Shown in pieces: positions 26,092-34,708 of a DNA stretch of 42,862 nt. Numbering within the stretch: position 1 is the first letter of the stretch; the number at the start of each line of letters is the position of its first letter. Origin of the DNA: Pseudoalteromonas luteoviolacea NCIMB 1942 (GTDB lineage: Bacteria; Pseudomonadota; Gammaproteobacteria; Enterobacterales; Alteromonadaceae). The stretch lies in the NCBI RefSeq assembly GCF_001625595.1, contig NZ_AUXT01000149.1, positions 1 to 42,862 on the forward strand, written 5' to 3'. The position numbers and the translations under genes are program-made. The notes under the pieces were generated by a model. That model was not told where the DNA came from and made no database searches. It saw only the letters and a program-made list of their open reading frames with translations.

Positions 26092-27309
26092 TTGAAAGTG
26101 TTTGTGGCTCGCCAAGCCATTTTTAATCGCAAAAAGCATGTGGTAGCTTATGAGCTGTTGTTTCGTGACGGAACGAAAAACAGCTTTCCCAATATCGCTG
26201 AAAATGCTGCTACAGCTAGGTTGATTATGGACAATCAACTTAATTTAGGGACAAGGTATTTAACATCAGGAAAGAAAGCACTAATCAATATCGGTGAGGA
26301 GTCTTTAAATCAAGAGTTAGCGCAATTCCTCCCAACGGACGACGTGATACTTGAACTATTAGAGACAATACCTCCAACTACTGAGAATTATGAAAAGGTC
26401 AGGCAGCTATTTCACAATAATTTCAGACTAGCGCTCGATGATTTCAATTACTCCGAAGAGTGGGAGCCATTTCTAAAGCTTGCTAGACTGGTTAAATTTG
26501 ATTTAATTCAAAGCCCACTAAAAGAAATTGCCCCCTTGGTGAGCGAGCTTAAAAAGCGCAAAAACTTACAATTACTTGCTGAAAAAGTAGAAACAGAAGA
26601 GGAGTTTCTATTAGCGAAAGAGATGGGGTTTAACTTTTTCCAAGGTTACTTTTTTGCTAAGCCGACTATGATCGCGCAAAATGACATAGAAATTAATTAT
26701 GCTGTGGTCATGCTTATATACTCCGAAGCACTCAAACCCAACATGAATATTCCCCGCATCGCCGAGCTCTTTGCGCAAGATACTGCACTGGCCTATAAGC
26801 TTTTGAGACTCATCAATTCTGGGGTCTTTCCAATTAAAAATCGTATAGAGTCTTTAAAGCAAGCGCTTGTGTATCTGGGTCACGAGCGCATAATCAAATT
26901 TGTAAACTTGATTATGACAGCGCATGTTGCGGAGCAAAAACCAACTGAACTGACTCGTTTAAGTATCGTGCGCTCTAGGTTTTGCGAATTAATCAGTAAA
27001 CAAATCGCGCCTTCTTTTGCAAGTATGAGTTTTCTAACAGGCTTGTTTTCTCTTCTTGATGCCATACTGGATAAGCCTATGGAAGTTGTTGTTGAGAGAT
27101 TACCGTTTCCAGACGTCTTACACGATGCTTTGTTAGGGGAGCCAAACACGTTGTTTTATATTCTCAACATTGTTAGGGCTTATGAGAGCGGAAGTTGGTG
27201 GGCGATGCAAGAGGCATGTACCATGTTGAATATGTCAGATGAGAGTTTACCCGAATTTCATGCTCAGGCTGTAAATTGGGCTGACATGTATCGTGAACAT
27301 GTTTATTGA
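26092..27309 (+). CDS. EAL-HDOD domain signalling protein (YuxH/CdgJ type)
   Basis: 405 aa from TTG 26092, chosen because AGGAG lies 7 nt upstream; an earlier in-frame TTG (26065) lacks such a site. The N-terminal EAL domain begins VFVARQAIFNRKKHVVAYELL. Most catalytic positions look present: E21 in the ELL variant, N66, E88, D116-D117 in LALDDFN, K135, E164 in LLAEKVE, and Q184 in FFQGYFFAKP. The C-terminal HDOD domain (about 190-400) holds AELFAQDTALAYKLLRLIN. Proteins of this type link cyclic-di-GMP to motility or other outputs. First gene of a tight three-gene unit downstream of glgA. Confidence 0.9.
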   Translation: MKVFVARQAIFNRKKHVVAYELLFRDGTKNSFPNIAENAATARLIMDNQLNLGTRYLTSGKKALINIGEESLNQELAQFLPTDDVILELLETIPPTTENYEKVRQLFHNNFRLALDDFNYSEEWEPFLKLARLVKFDLIQSPLKEIAPLVSELKKRKNLQLLAEKVETEEEFLLAKEMGFNFFQGYFFAKPTMIAQNDIEINYAVVMLIYSEALKPNMNIPRIAELFAQDTALAYKLLRLINSGVFPIKNRIESLKQALVYLGHERIIKFVNLIMTAHVAEQKPTELTRLSIVRSRFCELISKQIAPSFASMSFLTGLFSLLDAILDKPMEVVVERLPFPDVLHDALLGEPNTLFYILNIVRAYESGSWWAMQEACTMLNMSDESLPEFHAQAVNWADMYREHVY

Positions 27310-28412
27310 TGCGTAGAATTGCGCTGGTCGATGCCTTGCGAGGATTTGCTTTGCTAGGGTTGCCATTAACGAACTTAGTCTACATGGCAGATTTTAATAA
27401 TGGGTATGCTGCACAGAGCGGGAACGCAATCGACTCGTTTTTAACTGCATTTATTGACGTAGTAGCACAAGGCAGATTTCGGACCTTATTTAGTATACTT
27501 TTTGGGGTCTCGATGTGCCTGTATCTTGAAAAACACGGCTCTTCAATTTTTGTCCGTAAAGCGCAAACAAGGCTGTATGCGCTTGGGGTGATAGGCTTGA
27601 TACACGGTTTCTTAATATGGCCAGGGGACATTCTGGTCAATTATGCGTTGTCAGGCCTGCTATTGATTTATGTGATAAATACGGACTCAAAAACACTTTT
27701 TAAGTTATCCATCAGTGCCATCACTTTGCCAATTTTACTACTAGTTTACTTGGCGATGGCATTTCCTGAGCCCCGTGTTGAAGACAGCATATCCACCTTT
27801 GGGAATGAAAACTCGCCGATGATGTTGTTTTCCTTTTTACGACAGAATGCAGAAAATTACCTTAATATGCTGGCGTTGCTGCCTTTTCTTACTCTTTGGT
27901 ATACTTTTGGTTTAATGCTCATTGGTGTTCTCATACATAGAGCACAGTGGTTTCAAGGTAACGCTTTACCAAACTTTTTGTCTGTGTTCGTTTTGATCCC
28001 GCTGGCTGTGATCGGCTCGGTCTTTACACGATGGTTCCTTTTTCACGAAAATCGGATCGTATTTGAGGTGCTTAACTGGCTGTTTGCCATTCCATTTTGT
28101 GTCGCTGTTGTGAGCCTCGCAACTCAATTTTCGGCCATCATTGAACGTTATAGCAGACTTTTAGCGGCATTAGGTCAATACTCTTTGTCTCTATACCTAT
28201 TGCAATCCATCATTGGTGTTGTGATACTTCAGTTCACTTTGCAAAATTCGCAATTATATTTTCATCAAATTCACTTTTTAACACTATTTGGTGTGCTCAC
28301 TGTTCTACAATTAACCTTTGTGTGGTTTTTTTCTCGTTGCGAAGTGATAGGGCCTGCTGAAAAGCTATTAATGAATTTACAGGTATGGTTTCAAAAGAGA
28401 GTAGTTAAATGA
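27309..28412 (+). CDS. DUF418 family multi-pass membrane protein
   Basis: 367 aa from ATG 27309, which overlaps the TGA of the EAL-HDOD gene (TGATG). It begins MRRIALVDALRGFALLGLPL, the hallmark start of DUF418/YeiB-like proteins. It continues with FGVSMCLYLEKHG and RLYALGVIGLIHGFLIWPGDIL, typical of the family. About eight to ten hydrophobic segments are seen, ending with a basic cytoplasmic tail. The fold is related to membrane acyltransferases (acyltransferase-3 superfamily), but substrates of DUF418 proteins are not established. It overlaps the following gene by 4 bp, so all three genes of this unit are likely co-translated. Confidence 0.85.
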   Translation: MRRIALVDALRGFALLGLPLTNLVYMADFNNGYAAQSGNAIDSFLTAFIDVVAQGRFRTLFSILFGVSMCLYLEKHGSSIFVRKAQTRLYALGVIGLIHGFLIWPGDILVNYALSGLLLIYVINTDSKTLFKLSISAITLPILLLVYLAMAFPEPRVEDSISTFGNENSPMMLFSFLRQNAENYLNMLALLPFLTLWYTFGLMLIGVLIHRAQWFQGNALPNFLSVFVLIPLAVIGSVFTRWFLFHENRIVFEVLNWLFAIPFCVAVVSLATQFSAIIERYSRLLAALGQYSLSLYLLQSIIGVVILQFTLQNSQLYFHQIHFLTLFGVLTVLQLTFVWFFSRCEVIGPAEKLLMNLQVWFQKRVVK

Positions 28413-29512
28413 CCTTTTTAAAAGTATTGCTATTATTTATCTTTCTTGCTTTTTCGTCTGTAAGTTTTGCAAAATCGAGTTTCTCCGTGCTGTTTGTTAA
28501 TCCTTCTTTAGCAGGAGAACCCTTTTGGGGCAAGGTGCAGCAAATTACTGAAGAAGCATGTAAACAATTAGGTGTCAATATCGATGTAATCTATGGTGAT
28601 GGAAATCGCCATATTCAAATAGCAGAGCTAAAAAAATATCTGGACTATAGGGCAAGTCCTGATTATGTAATTTTAATGCTGTACCCCGGTGGCGCAGAGC
28701 AAACTTTAACGATGTTAAACAATTATGGAATAAAGTTTATTACTCTCGAGCAAACTATTACTGGAATGGAGAAAGATGAGATTGGTATTCCCAAACAGCG
28801 CTTTGAACATTGGTTAGGAGAAGTATATTTTGATAATTACCAAGCGGGGTTTGATTTAGCTAAAGCCTTGCACGAAAGTGTTATGTTCAGTGGCCATAAA
28901 GGCACAGTAAATGGGTTAGCGATTAACGGTCACTATGGAAGCGAGTCGGATAAGCGAAACCAAGGTGCAGCGGACTATTTTAAAAATGCAGATATTAAGC
29001 TTCAACAAACAGTTCACGCCAGTTGGTCAAAAGAACAAGCGTATACGAAAACCAAACGTTTATTTAAGCGCTACCCTGATACTCAGCTGATATGGAGTGC
29101 CTCTGATTTAATGGCGATGGGTGCTCAGACAGCGGTTCGACAACTTAAAAAAGGCGAAGGGCAAGTTGCGATTGGCGGGTTTGATTGGTTATCAGATAGC
29201 TTGTCGTTGATTAAAAAAGGGCGGTTAAGTGCTTCTGTAGGCGGACACTTCATGATGGGCGGGTGGGCACTCGTTTCTATATTCGACTTTCATCATGGTA
29301 ACTCGTACTGGTTGCAAAATAGCCAAATTACTTTTGAATTGTCCGCAATCACTCGAGACAATATCGATGAATATATTTGGATTTCGAACAATCCGGACTG
29401 GTCAAAAATCGATTATAAAGGTTTTAGTATTCTAGATAAAAGCGTAAAGGGTTATTACTTTTCTCCAAAATATCTGAGACAAAACAATCAGGATGCTGTG
29501 GTCGTCGAATAG
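28409..29512 (+). CDS. Periplasmic substrate-binding protein (LacI/sugar-binding fold)
   Basis: 367 aa with a signal peptide of about 21 residues (MTFLKVLLLFIFLAFSSVSF, cleavage after the next Ala). The mature start SSFSVLFVNPSLAGEPFWGKV and the later LIWSASDLMAMGAQTAVRQL and GQVAIGGFDWLSDSL match type I periplasmic binding proteins (Peripla_BP_4). No ABC permease or ATPase is nearby, so it is an orphan. It is encoded with an EAL-HDOD protein and a DUF418 membrane protein (4-bp ATGA overlap), which suggests sensing instead of uptake. The ligand is unknown. The start has a hydrophobic signal directly after it, so it is secure. Confidence 0.85.
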   Translation: MTFLKVLLLFIFLAFSSVSFAKSSFSVLFVNPSLAGEPFWGKVQQITEEACKQLGVNIDVIYGDGNRHIQIAELKKYLDYRASPDYVILMLYPGGAEQTLTMLNNYGIKFITLEQTITGMEKDEIGIPKQRFEHWLGEVYFDNYQAGFDLAKALHESVMFSGHKGTVNGLAINGHYGSESDKRNQGAADYFKNADIKLQQTVHASWSKEQAYTKTKRLFKRYPDTQLIWSASDLMAMGAQTAVRQLKKGEGQVAIGGFDWLSDSLSLIKKGRLSASVGGHFMMGGWALVSIFDFHHGNSYWLQNSQITFELSAITRDNIDEYIWISNNPDWSKIDYKGFSILDKSVKGYYFSPKYLRQNNQDAVVVE

Positions 29513-29617
29513 CATTAACACATTTATTGGTTCTAAAAGGTAATCGAGCCCATTTATTAGATTCAATTTAAGCTTAATTAGATATACAATTACGCTTTTT
29601 ATGACATTGGGATTGGC

Positions 29618-30511
29618 GTGGATACACCTAAGCGATTAAATAAGTACATCAGTGAAACAGGCTTTTGTAGCCGAAGGGAAGCAGATACTTTCATAAGTGA
29701 AGGAAGGGTTTCAGTTAACGGTCAGGTAGCTGAAATGGGTCTAAAAGTGACAGGCAGTGATGAAGTTCTCATTGATAATAAGCCACTGAAAACCAAGCCT
29801 AAACGAGTTTACATCGCTTATAACAAGCCGGTAGGTGTGACCTGCACAACTGAGCGAAAAATCAAAAGTAATATCGTCAGTGCCATTAATTATCCAGAAC
29901 GTATTTTCCCAATTGGTCGGTTAGATAGACCCTCAGAAGGCCTGATATTTCTTACTAATGAGGGAGATATCGTAAATAAAATCCTGCGAGCTGGTAATAA
30001 TCATGAAAAAGAATATGTTGTTACAGTGGATAAACCGATTGATGATAACTTCATAAAGGGCATGCGCTCGGGGGTGCCAATACTTGGTACTGTGACTAAA
30101 AAGTGTTTTGTTAAGAAAAACGGACCCAAAAAGTTTACTATCGTACTTACGCAAGGTCTCAATAGACAGATTAGAAGGATGTGTGAGTACTTTGGCTATG
30201 AAGTCGATACGCTTAAACGTGTACGCATTATGAATGTTAACTTGAACGGCTTACGTCCCGGTCAGTGGCGACATTTAAGTGACAACGAAATGGCGGAGAT
30301 CAATGCCTCTATTGAAGGTTCTTCAAAAACGGAAGAAGCGTCACTCGATGACAAAAAGCGTGCGCAACCCAACAACAATGCACATAAAAAACGCGATGAA
30401 GTGAAGCCACATAAGGGCAAATCACTAAAATCTAATCAATTTAAAAAGCCAAGTAAGGTTTCACAAAGGCTAAAGGGCACTTTGTCATTGGATAATAAAA
30501 ATGGCCGCTAA
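29618..30511 (+). CDS. rluF: 23S rRNA pseudouridine synthase RluF
   Basis: 297 aa with a GTG start (29618) preceded by GGGA at about 6 nt. An S4 RNA-binding domain ([20 protein letters not shown]) is followed by the pseudouridine synthase domain with catalytic D103 in [51 protein letters not shown] and [18 protein letters not shown] are nearly as in E. coli RluF, which modifies U2604 of 23S rRNA. The last 60 or so residues are a lysine-rich, low-complexity tail typical of many marine homologues. It ends inside a strong bidirectional terminator. Confidence 0.94.
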   Translation: MDTPKRLNKYISETGFCSRREADTFISEGRVSVNGQVAEMGLKVTGSDEVLIDNKPLKTKPKRVYIAYNKPVGVTCTTERKIKSNIVSAINYPERIFPIGRLDRPSEGLIFLTNEGDIVNKILRAGNNHEKEYVVTVDKPIDDNFIKGMRSGVPILGTVTKKCFVKKNGPKKFTIVLTQGLNRQIRRMCEYFGYEVDTLKRVRIMNVNLNGLRPGQWRHLSDNEMAEINASIEGSSKTEEASLDDKKRAQPNNNAHKKRDEVKPHKGKSLKSNQFKKPSKVSQRLKGTLSLDNKNGR

Positions 30512-30525
30512 GCGGCCATTTTTTT
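30497..30525. terminator. Bidirectional rho-independent terminator
   Basis: AAAAATGGCCGC-TAA-GCGGCCATTTTTTT: a 12-bp perfect stem with a loop formed by the rluF stop codon, flanked by A and T runs. It can end both rluF (+) and the convergent RND fragment (-). Confidence 0.92.
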
Positions 30526-30529
30526 ATCC

Positions 30530-31939
30530 TTATGCGTGTTTGGGCGCCTTAATCTTAAATGCCAAACAGTAAACCACAGGAATAACGATTAACGTTAAAA
30601 TTGTGGCGAAGCCTAATCCAAACATAATTGTGACTGCCATTGATTTAAAGAATACGTCAAAGAGTAGTGGGATCATGCCCAGAATTGTTGTGATTGCGGC
30701 CATAGAAACTGGACGTACACGACTTACGCCCGAGTCAAAAACAGCTTGGTAAGGGTCTTTACCACTATCTACCTCTAAATTAATCTGATCCATCAATACG
30801 ATGCCGTTTTTGATGAGCATACCTGAGAGGCTTAGTAACCCAAGTAGTGCCATGAAGCTAAATGGTGCTTGGAACACTACGAGTCCTGCGGTAACGCCAA
30901 TGATTGCTAGTGGCACTGTACTCCAGATCACCAAAGGCTTGCGCACAGAGTTGAACAGTAATACGGTGATCATAAACATGCTGAGGTATCCAATTGGCAA
31001 TGAACCAAAAATAGCCTTTTGTGCATCTGTAGAAGATTCATACTCGCCACCCCATTCCATCGTATAACCCTGTGGGAGTTCGATTGCTTCAATATTAGCT
31101 TTAACACGTGCGAATAATTTTGCGGGTGTTTCATTACCAATGACATCATGATCAGCCATCACTGTAATCGTGCGCTTTCTATCGCGACGCATTATTAAGC
31201 TGTCTTCCCATACGACCTCAAAGCTGTCAACGATTTGGCTTGCAGGCACATACACATTTAAAACTGGGCTAAAGACTTGTAAATCTTGTAAGTTCTCAAC
31301 ACTATATCGTTCAGCCTCTGGGGAACGCGCTACGATGGGAAGCATTTTAGTGCCATCGCGATATAAACCAACAGTTTTACCTGACACACTGGTCAACAAT
31401 AACTGATCAAGGTCAGTTTTACTGATCCCTAATCGGCGCGCTTTTTGTTCATTAAAGACAGGTTGGAGTACCTTACTTCTTTCTCTCCAGTCATCGCGAA
31501 TACTATGAGCACCGTCGTCTTTGGTTAAGATAGATTTGGCTTCCTGAGCTAGCTGCCTTAGGACAACTGGATCTGGGCCTGAAAATCTTGCTTCGATTTT
31601 CGCATCAGTTGATGGGCCAATTTCCATTCTCTTTATCTTAAGCTGACCATCGAGTTCATTTTGCGCTGCGAATTCTCTTATCTTGGATATGATGGTTATC
31701 ACGTCTTCGCGGTTTTCAACTCGGATTATCATTTGGCCATATGCATCGTACTGCTTTTCTGGTCCATAGGTGAGCATGAATCTAGGCGCACCCTGACCAA
31801 TGGTTGTTGTCACTTCTTTTACAATGTCGTACTGCTTTAAAAATCTCTCAAGCTTTTCAACATTGTCTGATGTGCTTCTGATATCATGTTGCGCTGGAAA
31901 GGGTAAATCATGGACTCTCAGATATCGGGATCGGGCCAT
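30530..31939 (-). pseudogene. RND efflux transporter, C-terminal half only
   Basis: The 469-residue frame matches about the last 460 residues of HAE1/AcrB-type RND permeases, normally 1000-1050 aa. It has the second periplasmic portion (MEWGGEYESSTDAQKAIFGS), then TM helices with LFNSVRKPLVIWSTVPLAIIG, GLLSLSGMLIKNGIVLMDQI and SRVRPVSMAAITTILGMIPL. The N-terminal half, with the first six TM helices and the first periplasmic domain, is missing. The frame starts at 31939 after a stop, but the first 10 or so codons derive from the flanking LysR sequence. RND-like sequence seems to begin about 31897-31920. No membrane fusion protein gene is present. The 3' end is intact and close to a terminator. 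Confidence 0.88.
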
Positions 31940-32397
31940 GGTTTAACTTGTTCCATGCCACAGGAGATTTGGAGTCTATTGCCATTGGCGAGGTCAAATT
32001 AGGTCTTGTCGCAAAAGCTGGCCTAATGCCAAAGGAGCTTACATTTGAAGAACTAAATCAATACCCATGCCTTGCTATGAAAGAGAGTGGATTCGAATTT
32101 GACAGTGACCGCTTAGAGTATTCAAAGAGTATGAGTGTTATGAAGTTAGATGACATTTCGGCTATCAAAATGTTTGTTTTGCAAGGGCTAGGCTTTGCAA
32201 TGATGGCTCTCAATCATTGTGAAAAAGAGTTGAATGAAGGGGGGCTTGAACAAATCCGAGTTTTAGATAGGCAAGACCAATTTAATATTGATATACATGC
32301 ATTTAGACGAAAATTACCACATTATGGCTCAGTAGCAAACTATTTGTGGGGTGGCTTCAATCAGTTAGGAGAGCAGTACAATGGAAGAAGAATTTAA
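31918..32397 (+). pseudogene. LysR-family regulator, C-terminal half only
   Basis: An open frame of 159 codons plus stop encodes the substrate-binding domain of a LysR-type regulator. SDIGIGP at 31918 corresponds to the DLAIG motif in the middle of the effector domain, followed by IAIGEVKLGLVAKAGL and, near the end, KMFVLQGLGFAMMALNHCE. The N-terminal helix-turn-helix and first effector half are absent; instead, the upstream sequence is the truncated RND gene on the other strand. TTG 31948 could start a 149-aa protein, but with no DNA-binding domain it would not be a regulator. The downstream ATL gene starts 16 bp before its end. Confidence 0.82.
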
Positions 32398-32686
32398 GCA
32401 AAGAGTGTATACGCTCATAGGGGCTATTCCTTGCGGGAATGTCGCAACATATGGGCAAATAGCAAAGCTATCTGGTTCGCCCAGACATGCTAGAGCGGTT
32501 GGTTACTTGCTAAAAAATTTACCCAAAAACAGTTCACTTCCTTGGTACCGGGTCATAAATGGGCAAGGGAAGATTTCGTTTCCAGAAGGATCGGAAAAGT
32601 TTTCAGAGCAACAAACACATCTGGCATCTGAGGGCGTAAAAATCGCTGCTGGTAAAGTTTCGTTAAAGAAATTCCAATGGAAATAG
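32381..32686 (+). CDS. Alkyltransferase-like (ATL) MGMT-family protein
   Basis: 101 aa with AGGAGAG 7 nt before ATG 32381. The fold is that of the O6-alkylguanine-DNA methyltransferase DNA-binding domain (GNVATYGQIAKLSGSPRHARAVGYLL). The active-site PCHRVI of MGMT is replaced by PWYRVI, so the methyl-acceptor cysteine is a tryptophan, as in ATL proteins. ATLs bind O6-alkylguanine and hand the lesion to nucleotide excision repair; they have no transferase activity. The gene overlaps the truncated lysR by 17 bp. Transcription presumably comes from a promoter left in or created by the rearranged region. Confidence 0.92.
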   Translation: MEEEFKQRVYTLIGAIPCGNVATYGQIAKLSGSPRHARAVGYLLKNLPKNSSLPWYRVINGQGKISFPEGSEKFSEQQTHLASEGVKIAAGKVSLKKFQWK

Positions 32687-32747
32687 GGGGTAATATCTTT
32701 ATACATCGTTTTGGCGCGGATGCGACTTTGTGATTGTTTTAAAAAAT

Positions 32748-32775
32748 TGATCGGTTTTCATTTAGGGGGCGTACA
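32748..32775 (+). promoter_or_regulatory. ECF-type promoter before the Lon-domain gene
   Basis: TGATCG (32748-32753), 16 bases, CGTACA (32770-32775), then about 31 bp to the ATG at 32807. The same two boxes with the same spacing occur before the ECF sigma gene, and TGATC with a CGTA-like -10 is typical of RpoE/ChrR-group sigma factors. Likely recognised by the sigma factor encoded at 33442. Confidence 0.65.
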
Positions 32776-32806
32776 TAGAATTAATCTTAAATTTTACTAA
32801 ATCAAT

Positions 32807-33382
32807 ATGAAACGAGCACTTTTTCCCTTACCTGTTTTTTTGCTGCCTCAAGGTTACACCCGGTTAAGGATATTCGAACCCAGATATTTACACATGGTAA
32901 AAGGTGCTATGAAGGAAGGGCACGGGTTTGTGATGTGCCATACAGATAAAACCAGAGAGTGTGACGTTTCTGAACAGGGCGTCTATGTAGAAATCGTCGA
33001 CTTCTCACAGGATAAAAATGGCCAACTTTTGATTGATGTGTACGCGAAGCACCGAGTTTTGATTAGTAATGCCTATAGCGATGAAATGAATTTGCGTCAT
33101 GGCGATTGTCAGATTGTACAAGAGCCGTTGTGGACATTAGGCGGTGAAGAGGAATTAACCTTTCATGAACGGCTCGCTGATTTATTAAGAGATTTATTCG
33201 TTGTGAACGCTGATCTTAATGATTTATATAAAAAGAAAAACTACGCCAACCCCTTGTGGGTCGCTGCGAGATGGTTAGAGCTTCTGCCTCTTACGCTAAA
33301 ACAAAAGACTGAAATACAGAGCTGCCGAAGTTATGTTGGCGTGGCAAATGTATTAGCAGAAATTTTTGATGATCAAGAGTGA
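32807..33382 (+). CDS. Lon N-terminal-domain (LON substrate-binding) protein
   Basis: 191 aa. It begins MKRALFPLPVFLLPQGYTRL and continues IFEPRYLHMVKGAMKEGHGF, the signature of LON substrate-binding domain proteins. No AAA ATPase or protease domain follows, so it is a stand-alone protein with probable peptide or protein binding. It lies directly before the ECF sigma gene, and its own ECF-type promoter (32748-32775) suggests the same stress regulon. The sigma gene's promoter overlaps its TGA stop. The biochemical role of stand-alone LON-N proteins is not established. Confidence 0.88.
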   Translation: MKRALFPLPVFLLPQGYTRLRIFEPRYLHMVKGAMKEGHGFVMCHTDKTRECDVSEQGVYVEIVDFSQDKNGQLLIDVYAKHRVLISNAYSDEMNLRHGDCQIVQEPLWTLGGEEELTFHERLADLLRDLFVVNADLNDLYKKKNYANPLWVAARWLELLPLTLKQKTEIQSCRSYVGVANVLAEIFDDQE

Positions 33383-33407
33383 TCGAAATGTGATATGTCT
33401 CCGTATA
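33380..33407 (+). promoter_or_regulatory. ECF-type promoter of the sigma/ChrR operon
   Basis: TGATCG (33380-33385), 16 bases, CGTATA (33402-33407), with the sigma gene ATG 35 bp further on. The -35 overlaps the stop codon of the Lon-domain gene. Identity with the 32748 element in sequence and spacing points to autoregulation by the sigma factor encoded immediately downstream. Confidence 0.7.
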
Positions 33408-33441
33408 GTCTATTATATTACTGGCTGAGAGCGTTGAAATT

Positions 33442-34065
33442 ATGGTTAGTTTGGAGCAGTCTATAGATTGCCGTATACAAAAAGGTAAAAACGTAGGGAT
33501 GCAAGAAACCCCTTCAGAGCAGTTGACTCAAGCATTAATAAACGTCGCCACACATGCCGACAAAAAAGCGTACGCATATTTGTTTTCATACTTTGCCCCC
33601 AAAATAAAAAGATTTGGTATTAAGCAGTACGGGTCAGAGGCTATGGCGATGGAACTTGTTCAGGACACTATGACGTCTGTTTGGCGAAAGGCAAAGCTGT
33701 ATCGTCCAGAGAAAGGGGCTGCAACGACGTGGGTGTACACGATTATGCGTAATGCGTCGTTTGACGCGCTTCGTAAAATCAAGAGCAACAGAGAAGATAA
33801 TTTAAGTGAAGAGATTTGGCCACTATTCCACGATGAGCAAGTGTGTGAGAGAAGTTTTAAGGATCATTTACAGTCAAATCAGTTAAAAGAAAAGATAAAG
33901 AGCTTACCAGCACCACAGAGGGATGTTGTTGTTGGTGTCTATTTTGAAGATATGACACAAGAGCAACTCGCTCAACATTTGGACATTCCTGTAGGTACCG
34001 TCAAATCACGCTTACGTTTGGCATTAAAGAAGTTGAAAGTGGAGTTGGGAGAGCAGCATGATTAA
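33442..34065 (+). CDS. ECF sigma factor, RpoE/ChrR-pair type
   Basis: 207 aa from ATG 33442. ATG 33499 (188 aa) is a fair alternative because the first 19 residues look non-conserved. Sigma region 2 spans YLFSYFAPKIKRFGIKQYG, MAMELVQDTMTSVWRKAKLY and TWVYTIMRNASFDALRKI. Region 4 is LPAPQRDVVVGVYFEDMTQE followed by IPVGTVKSRLRLALKKL. The ECF11-like composition and the partner ChrR gene next to it (8-bp overlap) suggest control by singlet oxygen or related photooxidative signals, as in Rhodobacter sphaeroides. Likely autoregulated. Confidence 0.93.
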   Translation: MVSLEQSIDCRIQKGKNVGMQETPSEQLTQALINVATHADKKAYAYLFSYFAPKIKRFGIKQYGSEAMAMELVQDTMTSVWRKAKLYRPEKGAATTWVYTIMRNASFDALRKIKSNREDNLSEEIWPLFHDEQVCERSFKDHLQSNQLKEKIKSLPAPQRDVVVGVYFEDMTQEQLAQHLDIPVGTVKSRLRLALKKLKVELGEQHD

Positions 34066-34708
34066 ATATCACCCATCAAAACAGCTGATGCAAAAACACA
34101 TTATGGGAGAGCTGCCAGCCGGTCTTAGCGTCGCAATTGCTGCTCACATTGAATTGTGTGATACATGTAGCAAAGAGTTCGAATTACTTGAGGCGCAGCA
34201 AGCTAGTGTGACTTTTGAAGAGCCTTGTGAAGAAAACGACAGTTTCGAATTGGATTTTATGATTGATGACATTACTCAGCTGTCTATGTTCGACCAAGTA
34301 GTTTCGCATGAACCTGATATATTCGAATACGAAGACAAACGTGTTCAACTTCCTCGCGCAATCGCAGCTTTAAAGTTGGGGAGTTTTATGAACGCAGGGA
34401 AAGTTTCTAGGGCACGATTTGAATTGGATGAAGGCCCATTGCGAAGCAGCTTGCTTCACATTAAACCTGGTGGAGAAATTCCTGAACATACGCATACCGG
34501 TTTCGAGCTAACATTGTTACTCGACGGTACGTTTGAAGACGAAAGTGGGCAATACGTTCCCGGCGACTTTATCATGTTAGATGGACGACATAATCATAGC
34601 CCAAGAACAAAAGATGGCTGCTTGTGCTTTACGTTGGTGGATAATGCGTTACATTTCAATAAAGGCTTAAGCAAATTACTCAACCCTATTGGAAAGTTGA
34701 TTTACTAA
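34058..34708 (+). CDS. chrR: ChrR-like zinc anti-sigma factor with cupin domain
   Basis: 216 aa. The N-terminal zinc anti-sigma domain has HIELCDTC (H30, C34, C37) with a further histidine at residue 5, as in ChrR. The C-terminal half is a cupin: LLHIKPGGEIPEHTHTGFEL and YVPGDFIMLDGRHNHSPR give the histidine/glutamate metal site. In Rhodobacter, ChrR holds sigma-E inactive and releases it under singlet oxygen. The gene overlaps the sigma gene by 8 bp, and its TAA overlaps the next ATG (TAATG). Confidence 0.92.
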   Translation: MIKYHPSKQLMQKHIMGELPAGLSVAIAAHIELCDTCSKEFELLEAQQASVTFEEPCEENDSFELDFMIDDITQLSMFDQVVSHEPDIFEYEDKRVQLPRAIAALKLGSFMNAGKVSRARFELDEGPLRSSLLHIKPGGEIPEHTHTGFELTLLLDGTFEDESGQYVPGDFIMLDGRHNHSPRTKDGCLCFTLVDNALHFNKGLSKLLNPIGKLIY

